In this document: positions 8,793 to 16,732 of the stretch, in pieces
How the letters are laid out: the number at the start of each line of letters is the position of its first letter
How positions within the stretch are numbered: the stretch's first letter is position 1
Source: Streptomyces huiliensis
Lineage (GTDB): Bacteria; Actinomycetota; Actinomycetes; Streptomycetales; Streptomycetaceae
Length of the DNA stretch: 64,000 nt
Assembly (NCBI RefSeq): GCF_020037025.1
Contig: NZ_JAIQLH010000041.1
Span: 18,538 to 82,537 of the forward strand
Direction: 5' to 3'
The notes under the pieces: generated by a model
Told to the model about the DNA's origin: nothing
The model's database searches: none
The model's input: only the letters and a program-made list of their open reading frames with translations
Program-made: the position numbers and the translations under genes

Positions 8793-9022
8793 TGATCACC
8801 TTCCTGCGCACCCATCCGGCTCGTATATACGCGGTGCTCGTCGCGACCGTCGCACTGGTTGTCCACTACGTGCCTGATCTCCCGGACGCGCTGATCCTCG
8901 CGGTGGCTGCTGCCGTCCTCGGTGTGGGCGAGACCGTGCAGCGTACCGAGGACGGGAAGACCCGCGCGGCCGGCATCGACGACCAGGGCGTGACGGACAG
9001 CCCGTTTGAGGTGGGCGAGTGA
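8792..9022 (+). CDS. Holin, two membrane helices
   Basis: This 76-aa protein starts at ATG 8792, overlapping the endolysin stop (TGATG). Residues about 10-28 (IYAVLVATVALVVHYVP) and 31-47 (ALILAVAAAVLGVGE) are hydrophobic helices separated by a short turn, followed by a charged tail. This is the usual topology of small actinophage holins encoded directly after the lysin. It would form the membrane lesion that lets the endolysin reach the wall. Confidence 0.68.
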   Translation: MITFLRTHPARIYAVLVATVALVVHYVPDLPDALILAVAAAVLGVGETVQRTEDGKTRAAGIDDQGVTDSPFEVGE

Positions 9023-9606
9023 CAGCGACCTACCGGCACATCGCCCTCATGGGGCAGGCACGGGCCGGTAAGGACACCATCGGCGCACGGCTCGTCCTAC
9101 GGCACGGTTTCGTCCGCGCGGCGTTCGCGGATCCGCTTCGGTCCATGGCGCTGGCTGTGGACCCGGTGATCGGCGCGGAGCCGACTCCCCTCGGCGCACT
9201 GCCCATCAGGCTGTCCGACGCGATCCGTCGGCACGGATGGGAGGAAGCGAAGCAGCAGCCCGAGGTACGGCGGACACTACAACGTCTCGGCGAAGCAGTG
9301 CGCGGACTGGATCAGGCTTCCTGGCTCCGCCTAGTGCTGGACAAGGTGCGCGTGGCGGACCGCTGGGACCTCCCTGTTGTCGTCACGGACGTCCGGCACC
9401 TCAACGAGGCTGAGGCACTGCGGCGCCGCGGCTTCTTGCTCGTCCGCGTCGTGCGCCCTGGTGGTGCCGGAGCCGGCGGAGCGGCGGAGCGGACGCACGT
9501 CTCTGAGACGGCTCTGAGCGGCTATCCGGCGGACGTGACGATCACCAACGCGGGCACGCTCGCGGACCTGTACGACCAGGCCGACGGGCTCGTCGTACCG
9601 CGCTAA
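9019..9606 (+). CDS. Deoxynucleoside monophosphate kinase
   Basis: This 195-aa P-loop kinase starts at GTG 9019, overlapping the holin stop by four bases. The Walker A motif GQARAGKDT lies at residues 11-19, and VVVTDVRHLNEAEALR around 120-135 matches the conserved dNMP kinase region. It phosphorylates dNMPs for phage DNA synthesis. Similar kinases sit near the replication genes of phiC31-like and many other actinophages. It opens the nucleic acid metabolism block. Confidence 0.8.
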   Translation: MTATYRHIALMGQARAGKDTIGARLVLRHGFVRAAFADPLRSMALAVDPVIGAEPTPLGALPIRLSDAIRRHGWEEAKQQPEVRRTLQRLGEAVRGLDQASWLRLVLDKVRVADRWDLPVVVTDVRHLNEAEALRRRGFLLVRVVRPGGAGAGGAAERTHVSETALSGYPADVTITNAGTLADLYDQADGLVVPR

Positions 9607-9691
9607 TCAGCGGGTGGTGAGGGTGGCAGAAGAGGGACCAACTTCCTTATCTCCTGCCGCCCTCCCAACGACCAACAAACTAGGGGGACTT

Positions 9692-10528
9692 ATGCCCGGA
9701 CCCGTTCGGACGATCAAGAGGGGCGGCGCCCGTTTCTACGTTTCGCCGGAGACCGCGGAAAAGGTGCCTGGTGTCACCAGCATCGTAAGTATGCTGCCCA
9801 AGCCTTATTTGACTTTTTGGGCTGCTCGGATGACCGCGGAGACGGCCGTCGAAAATCTCGACGCGGTCAAGTCGATCGCTGCGCGGGATCCCGCCGGCGC
9901 GATCGACTACCTGCGGAACTCTCACACTCGGTACACCAAGCTGCGGGCCCGCGTCGGCTCCGACGCGCATGATCTTTTCGAGCGCATGATCCGCCTTGAG
10001 GAAATCCCGCGTGTCCACCCCGACTTGGAGCCGTACCGACTCGGCTTCGCCGAGTTCCTTACCGCCGTCCGGCCCGAACTGGTGCGCGCGGAAGATGTCG
10101 CATGGTCGGACGAGCACGGGTACGCGGGGAGTTTTGACGCGATCGTCCGTGTGCGTCTTGGAGAGGACGGCCGTCCCGACCACGAGCATGGCGAGTGGCG
10201 CACACTGCTGGTGGACTGGAAAACTTCGAAGTCTGCTTACCCGGATGTCGCCCTACAGCTTGCGGCGTACGCGCACGCGGACCGCGTGATTTCACCTGAG
10301 GGTGTTTCGGAACTGATGCCGGAAATCGACGGTGCGGCGGTTTTGCACATCACCCCGGAGGGGTGGGTTTTCAAGCCCGTGCGCGTCGATGAGGAAATCT
10401 TCAACGTGTTTCTCACCTTGCGCCACGTTTTCCAGTGGGACCGCGAGATCAGCAAGACTGTTTTCGGTCGGCCGATTGCTGAGAGCGTGCGCCGACTGAT
10501 AACGGGGACGCAGCGCCGCGCAGCCTGA
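9692..10528 (+). CDS. PD-(D/E)XK exonuclease (RecB/Cas4-like)
   Basis: The 278-aa form starts at ATG 9692 after TAGGGGGA; earlier in-frame starts lack such a site. The nuclease core is visible as GYAGSFDAIVRV (Asp, near residue 147), LLVDWKTSKS (D-x-K, near 175) and DVALQLAAYAHA (motif IV-like Gln/Tyr). The family holds phage recombination exonucleases and Cas4-like proteins. No cysteine cluster for an iron-sulfur centre is seen. It probably processes DNA ends during replication or recombination. Confidence 0.72.
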   Translation: MPGPVRTIKRGGARFYVSPETAEKVPGVTSIVSMLPKPYLTFWAARMTAETAVENLDAVKSIAARDPAGAIDYLRNSHTRYTKLRARVGSDAHDLFERMIRLEEIPRVHPDLEPYRLGFAEFLTAVRPELVRAEDVAWSDEHGYAGSFDAIVRVRLGEDGRPDHEHGEWRTLLVDWKTSKSAYPDVALQLAAYAHADRVISPEGVSELMPEIDGAAVLHITPEGWVFKPVRVDEEIFNVFLTLRHVFQWDREISKTVFGRPIAESVRRLITGTQRRAA

Positions 10529-10544
10529 GTAACGCCGCAGACCA

Positions 10545-10576
10545 GGGTGGGTCCAATCCCGGACCTACCCTTTTTT
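10545..10576 (+). terminator. Strong rho-independent terminator
   Basis: GGGTGGGTCC pairs with GGACCTACCC (one G-T pair) around a six-base loop and is followed by six T residues. It separates the nuclease from the next gene. Confidence 0.8.
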
Positions 10577-10599
10577 CATGCCCAAAACCAGGGGGTTTT

Positions 10600-11298
10600 G
10601 TGTCACTTCGAATTTTCGAGACCGACCCGGCTGCAATGCCGCGGACAACGTTCTCTGACGACACCGTGGGCCGTTTTCACGGCGGTAAGGCGGAGAACGG
10701 TATTCCGGTCGCTCTTTCTGAGTGGCGCGTCACGACCGGAGATCCGGACGTTGCCGCGGCTATCGCTCAGCTCATGGGCGGGACACCGGTCGAGACCGAC
10801 TCGACGTCGGAGAACTACATCGAAATCCTGACGACCACGAAGAAGATGAAGGTTGTGTTGTCGGGGGCCGCCGCGATTTCGTCCGACATGAAGCTGTGGA
10901 ACGGCAGCAGCCTAATTCATCACTGCGACGGTGTTGAATTCCTGTCGCCGGACGAGGACCGGGGTAAGGCGTGCGGGTGCCCGGCCCTGTTGGAGGATCG
11001 GAAGGCTGCGGCAAAGAGCAAGCGGGGGCCGTCCCCGTCGATTTCTGTCACCTTCCGTCTCGCCGATGACTACGACCTTGGGATGTTCCGCTTTCAGACT
11101 GGCTCATGGAAACTCACGGAGGTTCTGCACGACGTAGAGAACGCGCTTGATCGGCAGGGCGGGGAGGCGCTGTGCGAACTCGCCCTCGAACTGGTCGAGT
11201 ACACCACGAAGCGCGGACGTGACGTGTCCTACACCAAGCCGGTAATTCGTGTCCTCAAGCCGTGGAATGACGCCGTAGCGGAGCCGCCCGCATTCTAG
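10600..11298 (+). CDS. Probable recombination directionality factor (phiC31 gp3-like)
   Basis: This 232-aa protein starts at GTG 10600 after CAGGGGG. Its pattern agrees with what I recall of the phiC31/phiBT1 gp3 family: N-terminal RIFETDP and VGRFHGGK, a WRVTTGDP block, a CDGVEFLSP then ACGCPALLEDRKAAAK segment, and a closing FRFQTGSW. Gp3 binds the large serine integrase and switches it from integration to excision. If correct, the unseen integrase should be of the large serine class. A search is needed to confirm. Confidence 0.58.
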   Translation: MSLRIFETDPAAMPRTTFSDDTVGRFHGGKAENGIPVALSEWRVTTGDPDVAAAIAQLMGGTPVETDSTSENYIEILTTTKKMKVVLSGAAAISSDMKLWNGSSLIHHCDGVEFLSPDEDRGKACGCPALLEDRKAAAKSKRGPSPSISVTFRLADDYDLGMFRFQTGSWKLTEVLHDVENALDRQGGEALCELALELVEYTTKRGRDVSYTKPVIRVLKPWNDAVAEPPAF

Positions 11299-11352
11299 AC
11301 AGAGGGCTCCGGGAACGCCCCGGGGCCCCTCCCGCGGAAAGGAGCAATACCC

Positions 11353-11895
11353 ATACCGATACTGGAACTCTGCGCCGGCTACGGCGGCATCGGGCGGGCC
11401 GTTGAGGCCCTGACCGGCGAAAGGGTCCGCTACGTGGCGGAGATCGATCCGTATGCGTCGCTGATCCTCGCGCGCCGGTATCCGAAAGCGTTGAACCTGG
11501 GTGACATTACCAAATTCGATTGGTCCACCATCGCGGGAACGGTGGACATAGTTACTTCCGGTTTCCCGTGTCAGGACATCAGCAACGCAGGACGACGAGC
11601 GGGGATTCATGGCGAACGGTCGGGTATCTGGAAGAGCGTCGCCGAAGCCGTTCGCATTCTTCGACCCCGTCTTGTGTTCCTGGAAAATGTCGCCGCGATC
11701 CGTTCGCGGGGCTTGGACGTCGTCGCAGCGGATTTGGCCCAGATCGGGTATGACCTGCGCTGGTGCTGCCTTCGAGCTTCCGCAGTGGGAGCCGCCCATC
11801 ACAGGGATCGATGGTTCGGAATCGGAAAACCTGCTCTTCCCGACCCCCAAAAGGTCCGACGGTCCGAAGGGGTCACCAAACCAGCGGGGAACTAA
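11353..11895 (+). CDS. Cytosine-5 DNA methyltransferase, N-terminal catalytic half
   Basis: The frame holds C5-methyltransferase motifs in order: LELCAGYGGIG (motif I, SAM binding), GFPCQDIS (motif IV, catalytic Cys codon 11569-11571), LVFLENVAAI (motif VI) and HHRDRWFGIG (motif VIII). It stops at 11893-11895, before the target-recognition domain. No ATG, GTG or TTG precedes motif I. ATA 11353 lies eight bases after AGGAG and is the apparent start. The C-terminal half continues in two other frames, so this is either a two-subunit enzyme, a frameshifted gene or a decayed one. Confidence 0.75.
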   Translation: MPILELCAGYGGIGRAVEALTGERVRYVAEIDPYASLILARRYPKALNLGDITKFDWSTIAGTVDIVTSGFPCQDISNAGRRAGIHGERSGIWKSVAEAVRILRPRLVFLENVAAIRSRGLDVVAADLAQIGYDLRWCCLRASAVGAAHHRDRWFGIGKPALPDPQKVRRSEGVTKPAGN

Positions 11896-12325
11896 AGGCG
11901 ACTACGCGTTGCCGGGGGCCGTCATTCACCTGTTGCCTACGCCTACTGCAAGTATGTGGAAAGGCGTGCAGCCACTCACCCGGAAGGCATCGGCCGACAA
12001 CCTTCCAACGCGAGTACACCGGTCGCTGTTCTCGCCGGATGGCTGGTGGGGCGACTACCTTCCTGCCATCCGACGATGGGAGCGCATAACACGCCGGCCG
12101 TCGCCCCCGCCCGTGGCCCCTACCGACCGGGGAGCGCTCCGACTCAACGCCTCCTTTGTCGAATGGCTCATGGGGCTCCCGGATCGATGGGTGACCGGCG
12201 TGAACGGACTGAGTCGATCACGCCGGCTGGAAGTTCTGGGAAACGGAGTGGTAAGCCAACAGGCGCACGCTGCATACGCTCATCTCATGGAAGGGGCAAT
12301 GAATTCCCCGGAATCAAGTGGGTGA
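11750..12325 (+). CDS. Cytosine-5 methyltransferase C-terminal half, copy 1 (target recognition and motif X)
   Basis: This frame takes over where the catalytic half ends. Informative sequence runs from about 11825 (NLLFPTPKRSDG) through LLPTPTAS, a WWGDYLPAIRRWE segment, FVEWLMGLPDRWVTG and LGNGVVSQQA (motif X). ATG 11750 is a possible start but has no clear ribosome site, so a +1 frameshift near 11815-11840 is an alternative. It lacks motifs I-VIII and cannot methylate alone. It overlaps copy 2 by eight bases. Confidence 0.62.
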   Translation: MTCAGAAFELPQWEPPITGIDGSESENLLFPTPKRSDGPKGSPNQRGTKGDYALPGAVIHLLPTPTASMWKGVQPLTRKASADNLPTRVHRSLFSPDGWWGDYLPAIRRWERITRRPSPPPVAPTDRGALRLNASFVEWLMGLPDRWVTGVNGLSRSRRLEVLGNGVVSQQAHAAYAHLMEGAMNSPESSG

Positions 12326-13082
12326 AACCAAGGCAATTTTCGACAGGTCTTCGCGGGTGTGGATTCGGCACCCCGATCACGACGATGACAGGGTGAGGGA
12401 ATACAAGTCTACTTGGCCGAGACATGGGGTTGTCAGCGGCGGAGTAATGTCCGAGCAGGATAAACTTGCGCCACCTTCCGTAGAGGTACCTGTTTCCAGC
12501 GTGGTGTCACTTCTACCAACCCCAACTGCTTCTGACGCGAAGCGCGGTCCCGACTTCGCGAAGGCCGACCGTACCGGCGCGGGCGGTGATGATCTGGTTA
12601 CGGTTGTGGCGCGGCTCTTCTCGAAAGAACGGGCCGGGAAACTGTTCAAAACCCCGACCGCGAATTTGGGTTCTAACGGCGCGCCGCAGCATCCCGACAA
12701 GCGCCGCGCCGGCGGACACGGCCCGAATCTGGACGACGAAGTAAGTTTTCTCCTTCCGGTAGACCCGGACGAGGCCGAAGAAACCCCGCCCGGTGTTTTC
12801 CACTCTCCTCCGGACTGGTGGGCGGAGTACGCGCCCGCCGTACGACGCTGGGAAACCCTCATGGGTACCCCGGCGCCGATTCCCGTGGAATTCGGTCCGC
12901 GCGGTGGGCGACGGCTTGCGTCCGTCTTCGCTGAATGGCTGATGGGTTTGCCGCGGGGCTGGATCACGCATATCCCGGGCCTGAATCGCGCAAGGCAACT
13001 CAAGGCCGCTGGGAACGGGGTCGTCTCGCAGCAGGCATTCACCGCATATCTGCACTTGATGAACTACAAAGAAGAGGGGTAA
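12318..13082 (+). CDS. Cytosine-5 methyltransferase C-terminal half, copy 2
   Basis: This 254-aa product starts at GTG 12318, overlapping copy 1. It repeats the same architecture: TWPRHGVVSGGVM, LLPTPTASD, WWAEYAPAVRRWE, VFAEWLMGLPRGWIT and AAGNGVVSQQA. The conserved blocks parallel copy 1, but the intervening recognition region differs (an extra KTPTANLGSNG stretch). It also lacks catalytic motifs. It may supply a second DNA specificity to the one catalytic half, or be the remnant of a second fused enzyme. Confidence 0.65.
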   Translation: MGETKAIFDRSSRVWIRHPDHDDDRVREYKSTWPRHGVVSGGVMSEQDKLAPPSVEVPVSSVVSLLPTPTASDAKRGPDFAKADRTGAGGDDLVTVVARLFSKERAGKLFKTPTANLGSNGAPQHPDKRRAGGHGPNLDDEVSFLLPVDPDEAEETPPGVFHSPPDWWAEYAPAVRRWETLMGTPAPIPVEFGPRGGRRLASVFAEWLMGLPRGWITHIPGLNRARQLKAAGNGVVSQQAFTAYLHLMNYKEEG

Positions 13083-13086
13083 GCCC

Positions 13087-13371
13087 ATGGGAAAACGAGG
13101 GGTGGTCACCGACTACGGCGGGGAGGAACTTTATCGCGGAGACCTGATTGCCTATGCCGCGAGGCAGGGGAATCGGGTCCGGATGGCCGACGCGATCGTA
13201 GACAAGGTAACCACGCGGCTCGTCGACGGCCGTCTTAGGGGGATGCTTCGCGTCCGCCCGACCGGTATCGAATCGGGATTCGCTAAGCGCCGGTCGCTCC
13301 GTAAGGAGTGGATTAGCAGTGAGCACGTCCGTCTCGTCATCCCGGACGTGACGGGCGAGCGGCACGGATAG
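13087..13371 (+). CDS. Small phage protein of unknown function
   Basis: This 94-aa protein starts at ATG 13087, four bases after the methyltransferase stop, with GAGGGG upstream. It is basic in the centre and shows a short beta-barrel-like pattern (DLIAYAARQGNRVRMADAIVDKVTTR) that could be an SH3-like fold. A terminator follows. No family was recognised. Confidence 0.55.
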   Translation: MGKRGVVTDYGGEELYRGDLIAYAARQGNRVRMADAIVDKVTTRLVDGRLRGMLRVRPTGIESGFAKRRSLRKEWISSEHVRLVIPDVTGERHG

Positions 13372-13386
13372 AGCGTCAGGACATTG

Positions 13387-13427
13387 ACCGGAGGGCGCCC
13401 ACTGCGGGCCCCTCCGGTTTTCTTGTT
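13387..13427 (+). terminator. Rho-independent terminator
   Basis: ACCGGAGGG pairs with CCCTCCGGT around a loop and is followed by TTTTCTTGTTT. It ends the methyltransferase operon. Confidence 0.72.
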
Positions 13428-13439
13428 TGAGGGGGAAAA

Positions 13440-13622
13440 TTGGAAAGAGTGATCAGTGCGGACTCTGCTCCGGCACTCGGAGATGTGCGCGCCATGGGAC
13501 GCGGTGACGTGCTGTGGCTCCGACCGGGATGGGAGCGCCGACCGGACGCGATGCGGTACATCCTCGCTGCCGCACACGCGATGGGACAGGGGGCTCTGAT
13601 TCGGCGAGGTGATGCCGAGTGA
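13440..13622 (+). CDS. Small phage protein of unknown function
   Basis: This 60-aa product uses TTG 13440 five bases after GAGGGGG, the only start with a ribosome site. It contains MGRGDVLWLRPGWERRPDAM and a short Ala-rich helix. Its stop overlaps the start of a 32-aa membrane peptide. No function can be assigned. Confidence 0.45.
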   Translation: MERVISADSAPALGDVRAMGRGDVLWLRPGWERRPDAMRYILAAAHAMGQGALIRRGDAE

Positions 13623-13717
13623 GTGCGGCGCTCGTCATCGGGGCGGCATTCTGCATGCTGCTCGTTCTGCTCACGGTTGCTATCGCTGTGCTCCGCTGGT
13701 GGTGGGACCGTGGCTAA
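13619..13717 (+). CDS. 32-aa single-pass membrane microprotein
   Basis: GTG 13619 overlaps the previous stop (GTGA). The frame encodes 32 residues: a hydrophobic helix from about residue 4 to 23, then RWWWDRG before TAA. The tail overlaps the next gene start by eight bases. Coupling on both sides supports real translation. The helix with a Trp/Arg collar fits a small inner-membrane protein. Function is unknown. Confidence 0.45.
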   Translation: MSAALVIGAAFCMLLVLLTVAIAVLRWWWDRG

Positions 13718-14243
13718 CCCGAACAAGGCCAAGGGGACAGCGTGGGAATCGGCGGTGCGCGACTACCTAAATAGGTCGCTCGGGCTTGTCAGCGACGACG
13801 GTCGGCCGCTGGACCCTTTCGACGGAATGACGGTCCGTCGGGCGGCACAGGAAGGCGCGAGAGATATCGGGGACGTGCACGCCCCGCCGTTCGTCCTGGA
13901 GTGCAAAGACGTCAAGGCTCCGGCCGTCCCGACGTGGCTGCGGCAAGCGGAGCGCGAAGCGGCGCACGCGAACTACCCCTTCGGCGCCGTCGTCCACAAG
14001 ACGCGCGGGCGCGGAGCCGCTTCCGGGCGGGTGCACGTCTCGGTGCGCACGTGGACACATGTGCGGCATGGCCTCGGGATGACGGCGGATGACGCTCTCG
14101 GGCTGTACGCGTGGGCGCCGACCGTGCGCGGTCTCGACTCGGGCCGCTGGTACTTCACGACGACGCTCGGCGCTTTCGCGGCCGTGCTTGCCGACTACCG
14201 GAGCACCACGGGCATGGGGGTGAGTCGTCATGCTGTTCGCTGA
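13710..14243 (+). CDS. Holliday junction resolvase-like PD-(D/E)XK nuclease
   Basis: The 177-aa form starts at GTG 13710, inside the end of the microprotein frame. KGTAWESAVRDYL (Glu in helix 1), GARDIGDV (Asp) and FVLECKDVKAP (E-x-K) form a compact PD-(D/E)XK core, as in Hjc-type resolvases and phage endonucleases. It lies directly before the primase-helicase, overlapping it by 14 bases, so a role in resolving replication intermediates is likely. Confidence 0.62.
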   Translation: MANPNKAKGTAWESAVRDYLNRSLGLVSDDGRPLDPFDGMTVRRAAQEGARDIGDVHAPPFVLECKDVKAPAVPTWLRQAEREAAHANYPFGAVVHKTRGRGAASGRVHVSVRTWTHVRHGLGMTADDALGLYAWAPTVRGLDSGRWYFTTTLGAFAAVLADYRSTTGMGVSRHAVR

Positions 14244-16665
14244 TCTGCTTGCGCGCTTCGGGGACATCGAGGACCAGGCGGACGGCGGACTCATTGCCCG
14301 GTGCCCCGCGCACGACGACGGACGGCCGTCCCTCCGTATCTGGCGGGGCGACGACCACAAAGTGCGGCTCACCTGCCGCGCCGGCTGCGCCACCGAGGAC
14401 GTGATCCGTGCGGCGGGGCTCCGCTGGTCTGACCTGTTCGACGTCGAGGGGCCGGGGCCGATCGTCCCCGCGGGGCGCCCCGAGCTGGTGGGTACCGGAC
14501 CGGTCGCGGCGCTCGCTGCCTACATAGATAGGACGAGCCTCGCCCTCGGCGACTACGGCGACGACCAGGCGGACGCCGCGCGACGGTATCTGTCCGACCG
14601 GTTCGGGCTGGATCTCGCGACCGCCGCTGACCTCCGGGTCGGCGTGGACGACGGGCACCAGGGCGACGGCTTCCCCTACCTCTCCCGCCTGTACCGCGCG
14701 CACACGCGGCTCACCGTGCCGCTCGTCGGGTGGGACGGAGTCGCCCGAGGACTACAGGGGCGGGACCTCTCCGGGCAGTGCCCCGCGCGGTGGGTCTCCC
14801 TCGCCAACCCGGCTGGGGGGCGTTGGGCGACGTACGGGGTTCTCCGTGGGGCGGGCGGATACGGCACGGTCCTGATCACGGAGGGCCCGAGCGACGGACT
14901 GACCGGCGTGGCGTGTGGGTACGACGTCGTGTTCGTCCGAGGCGCCTCGCTCGCAGGCACACCGGGGCTCGTCGCCGAACTGGCGGAGGGTCTGCGTGGG
15001 CGGCACGTCGTGATCGTCGGCGACGCGGACCCGGCCGGCGACGGCTTCACGGCTCGTCTCGCTGCCGGTCTCGCGGAGCACGGCATCACAGCTCATCGGC
15101 TCGAACTCCCCGTGTCAACAGGTGACTTGACTGACTGGCGCGAGTCGACCCCCGCAGACTTTGCCCCCGCGCTTCACCGCGCGGTGAAAGCCGCCCGCCC
15201 GATCCAGACGGGGACGGACGGGGCCGACGCCGCACGCGACGCCGAACTCGCCGTCCGGACCGGCGCGGAGACGGTCACGCGGGACCAGGGTGCCGAAGCG
15301 GCCGACATCTTGTCCAAGCTGGTCGGACAACTTGGGGAGTCCGACGCGATGAACGCCCACGCTCTGACGGCTTGGTGCGGGGGCCGAATTCGCTACGCCA
15401 CGGGTCTCGGTTTCTACACGTGGGATGGGTCGGTGTGGGTTCGGTCCGACATGCGCGTGAGGCAGGAAATTCACCGCATGGGAGCGGCGCTTGTTCTCGC
15501 CGGACAGACGCAAGCCGCGCGGGGTTTCACGATGACCAGCCGCATTGATGCTCTGATGACTGAGCTAAAGTCGGTGCCGAATGTAAGCATCCGAGCATCT
15601 GATTTTGATTCTCGCCCCGACCTGCTGAATTTTAGGAACGGCACGGTGAACCTGAGAACAGGTCACCTCCGTCCGCACGACCAGGCCGACCTACTGACCT
15701 ACCGGCTCGACATCGACTATCGACCGGAAACGCAATGCCCGCGCTGGACTTCTTTTCTGGACGAGATTTTCCCGGACATGCCTGAGGTGCCCCCGTACGT
15801 GCAGCGGCTCGTCGGGTACGGAGTTACGGGGCACACCAGCGAACAGGCATTTTCAGTGCTCTGGGGGAAGGGGGCAAACGGTAAAAGCGTTTTCGTCGAC
15901 ACGCTAACGACGGTGTTTCGTGCCATCGCGACGATCACACCTTTCGCTACTTTCGAGGAACGTAAAAGCGGGGGCATTCCGAATGACCTCGCTTCGCTCC
16001 GCGGCGCCCGCCTGGTGATGGCATCCGAGGGTGAAGCCGGCAAGCCGATGGCGGAGTCCGTACTCAAGCAGGTGACGGGTAAGGACGTCATCACCGCAAG
16101 GTTTCTGAGGCAAGAGTTTTTCGAATTTAAGCCCAGTTTCCTCCTGCTGCTGGCGACCAACCACAGACCGAAATTCCGCTCGCAGGATGAGGGGCTTTGG
16201 CGCCGCGTCAAGCTCTTGCCCTTCACCCGCTATTTCGCCCCGCACGAGCGGGATCCCGACCTAGACCAGACGCTACGCGCTGAGGCCGAGGGAATCGCCG
16301 CGTGGGCCGTCCGCGGAGCCGTCGAGTGGCACGCCCGGGGCCTACAGGATCCGCCCCTGATCACCGGAGCAAGCCGAGAATACCGAGAGACGAGCGATCC
16401 GCTCGCCGGCTTTCTTCCGGGTGTTCTGGAGCGTGCCGACGAGACCTCAGTGATGAACGGCAACGACGCTTTTAACAGCTACCTAGAGTGGTGCGAGGCG
16501 GAAAACCTGCCCACCCGCGAGCGATGGACTCGGCGCGCTTTCTACGACGCGATGGAGGAACGCGGAGCCGTGCGGAAGACGACTCGGCGCGGGATTGCGC
16601 TCGTCGGCTTGAGGCTCGCCGAGGGTGAATCCGACTCGGCGGGGCCCGGGATATTCGGGAGCTAG
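14230..16665 (+). CDS. D5-type primase-helicase
   Basis: This 811-aa protein starts at ATG 14230. Residues about 20-60 form a CHC2-like zinc finger (ARCPAHDDGRPSL, CRAGCA). A Toprim domain follows (VLITEGPSDG near 215, VIVGDADPAGDG near 262). A D5_N region leads to an SF3-type helicase with Walker A (GKGANGKSV near 545), an acidic MASEGEAG segment and sensor ATNHRPKF near 637. It would open the duplex and lay primers at the fork. It is followed by the phage DNA polymerase. Confidence 0.9.
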   Translation: MLFADLLARFGDIEDQADGGLIARCPAHDDGRPSLRIWRGDDHKVRLTCRAGCATEDVIRAAGLRWSDLFDVEGPGPIVPAGRPELVGTGPVAALAAYIDRTSLALGDYGDDQADAARRYLSDRFGLDLATAADLRVGVDDGHQGDGFPYLSRLYRAHTRLTVPLVGWDGVARGLQGRDLSGQCPARWVSLANPAGGRWATYGVLRGAGGYGTVLITEGPSDGLTGVACGYDVVFVRGASLAGTPGLVAELAEGLRGRHVVIVGDADPAGDGFTARLAAGLAEHGITAHRLELPVSTGDLTDWRESTPADFAPALHRAVKAARPIQTGTDGADAARDAELAVRTGAETVTRDQGAEAADILSKLVGQLGESDAMNAHALTAWCGGRIRYATGLGFYTWDGSVWVRSDMRVRQEIHRMGAALVLAGQTQAARGFTMTSRIDALMTELKSVPNVSIRASDFDSRPDLLNFRNGTVNLRTGHLRPHDQADLLTYRLDIDYRPETQCPRWTSFLDEIFPDMPEVPPYVQRLVGYGVTGHTSEQAFSVLWGKGANGKSVFVDTLTTVFRAIATITPFATFEERKSGGIPNDLASLRGARLVMASEGEAGKPMAESVLKQVTGKDVITARFLRQEFFEFKPSFLLLLATNHRPKFRSQDEGLWRRVKLLPFTRYFAPHERDPDLDQTLRAEAEGIAAWAVRGAVEWHARGLQDPPLITGASREYRETSDPLAGFLPGVLERADETSVMNGNDAFNSYLEWCEAENLPTRERWTRRAFYDAMEERGAVRKTTRRGIALVGLRLAEGESDSAGPGIFGS

Positions 16666-16679
16666 AGCGAAACACCCAT

Positions 16680-16722
16680 GCGGGTCGTCCACCACCACGG
16701 CGGACGGCCCGCCTTTTCGTTT
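16680..16722 (+). terminator. Rho-independent terminator
   Basis: GCGGGTCGTCC pairs with GGACGGCCCGC around an 11-base loop, followed by CTTTTCGTTT, between primase-helicase and polymerase. Confidence 0.7.
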
Positions 16723-16732
16723 AGGGGGAGGC

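Noticed and set aside
9692..10528. Cas4 as part of a CRISPR system
   Set aside because: No iron-sulfur cysteines, no array and no other cas genes; the context is phage replication.
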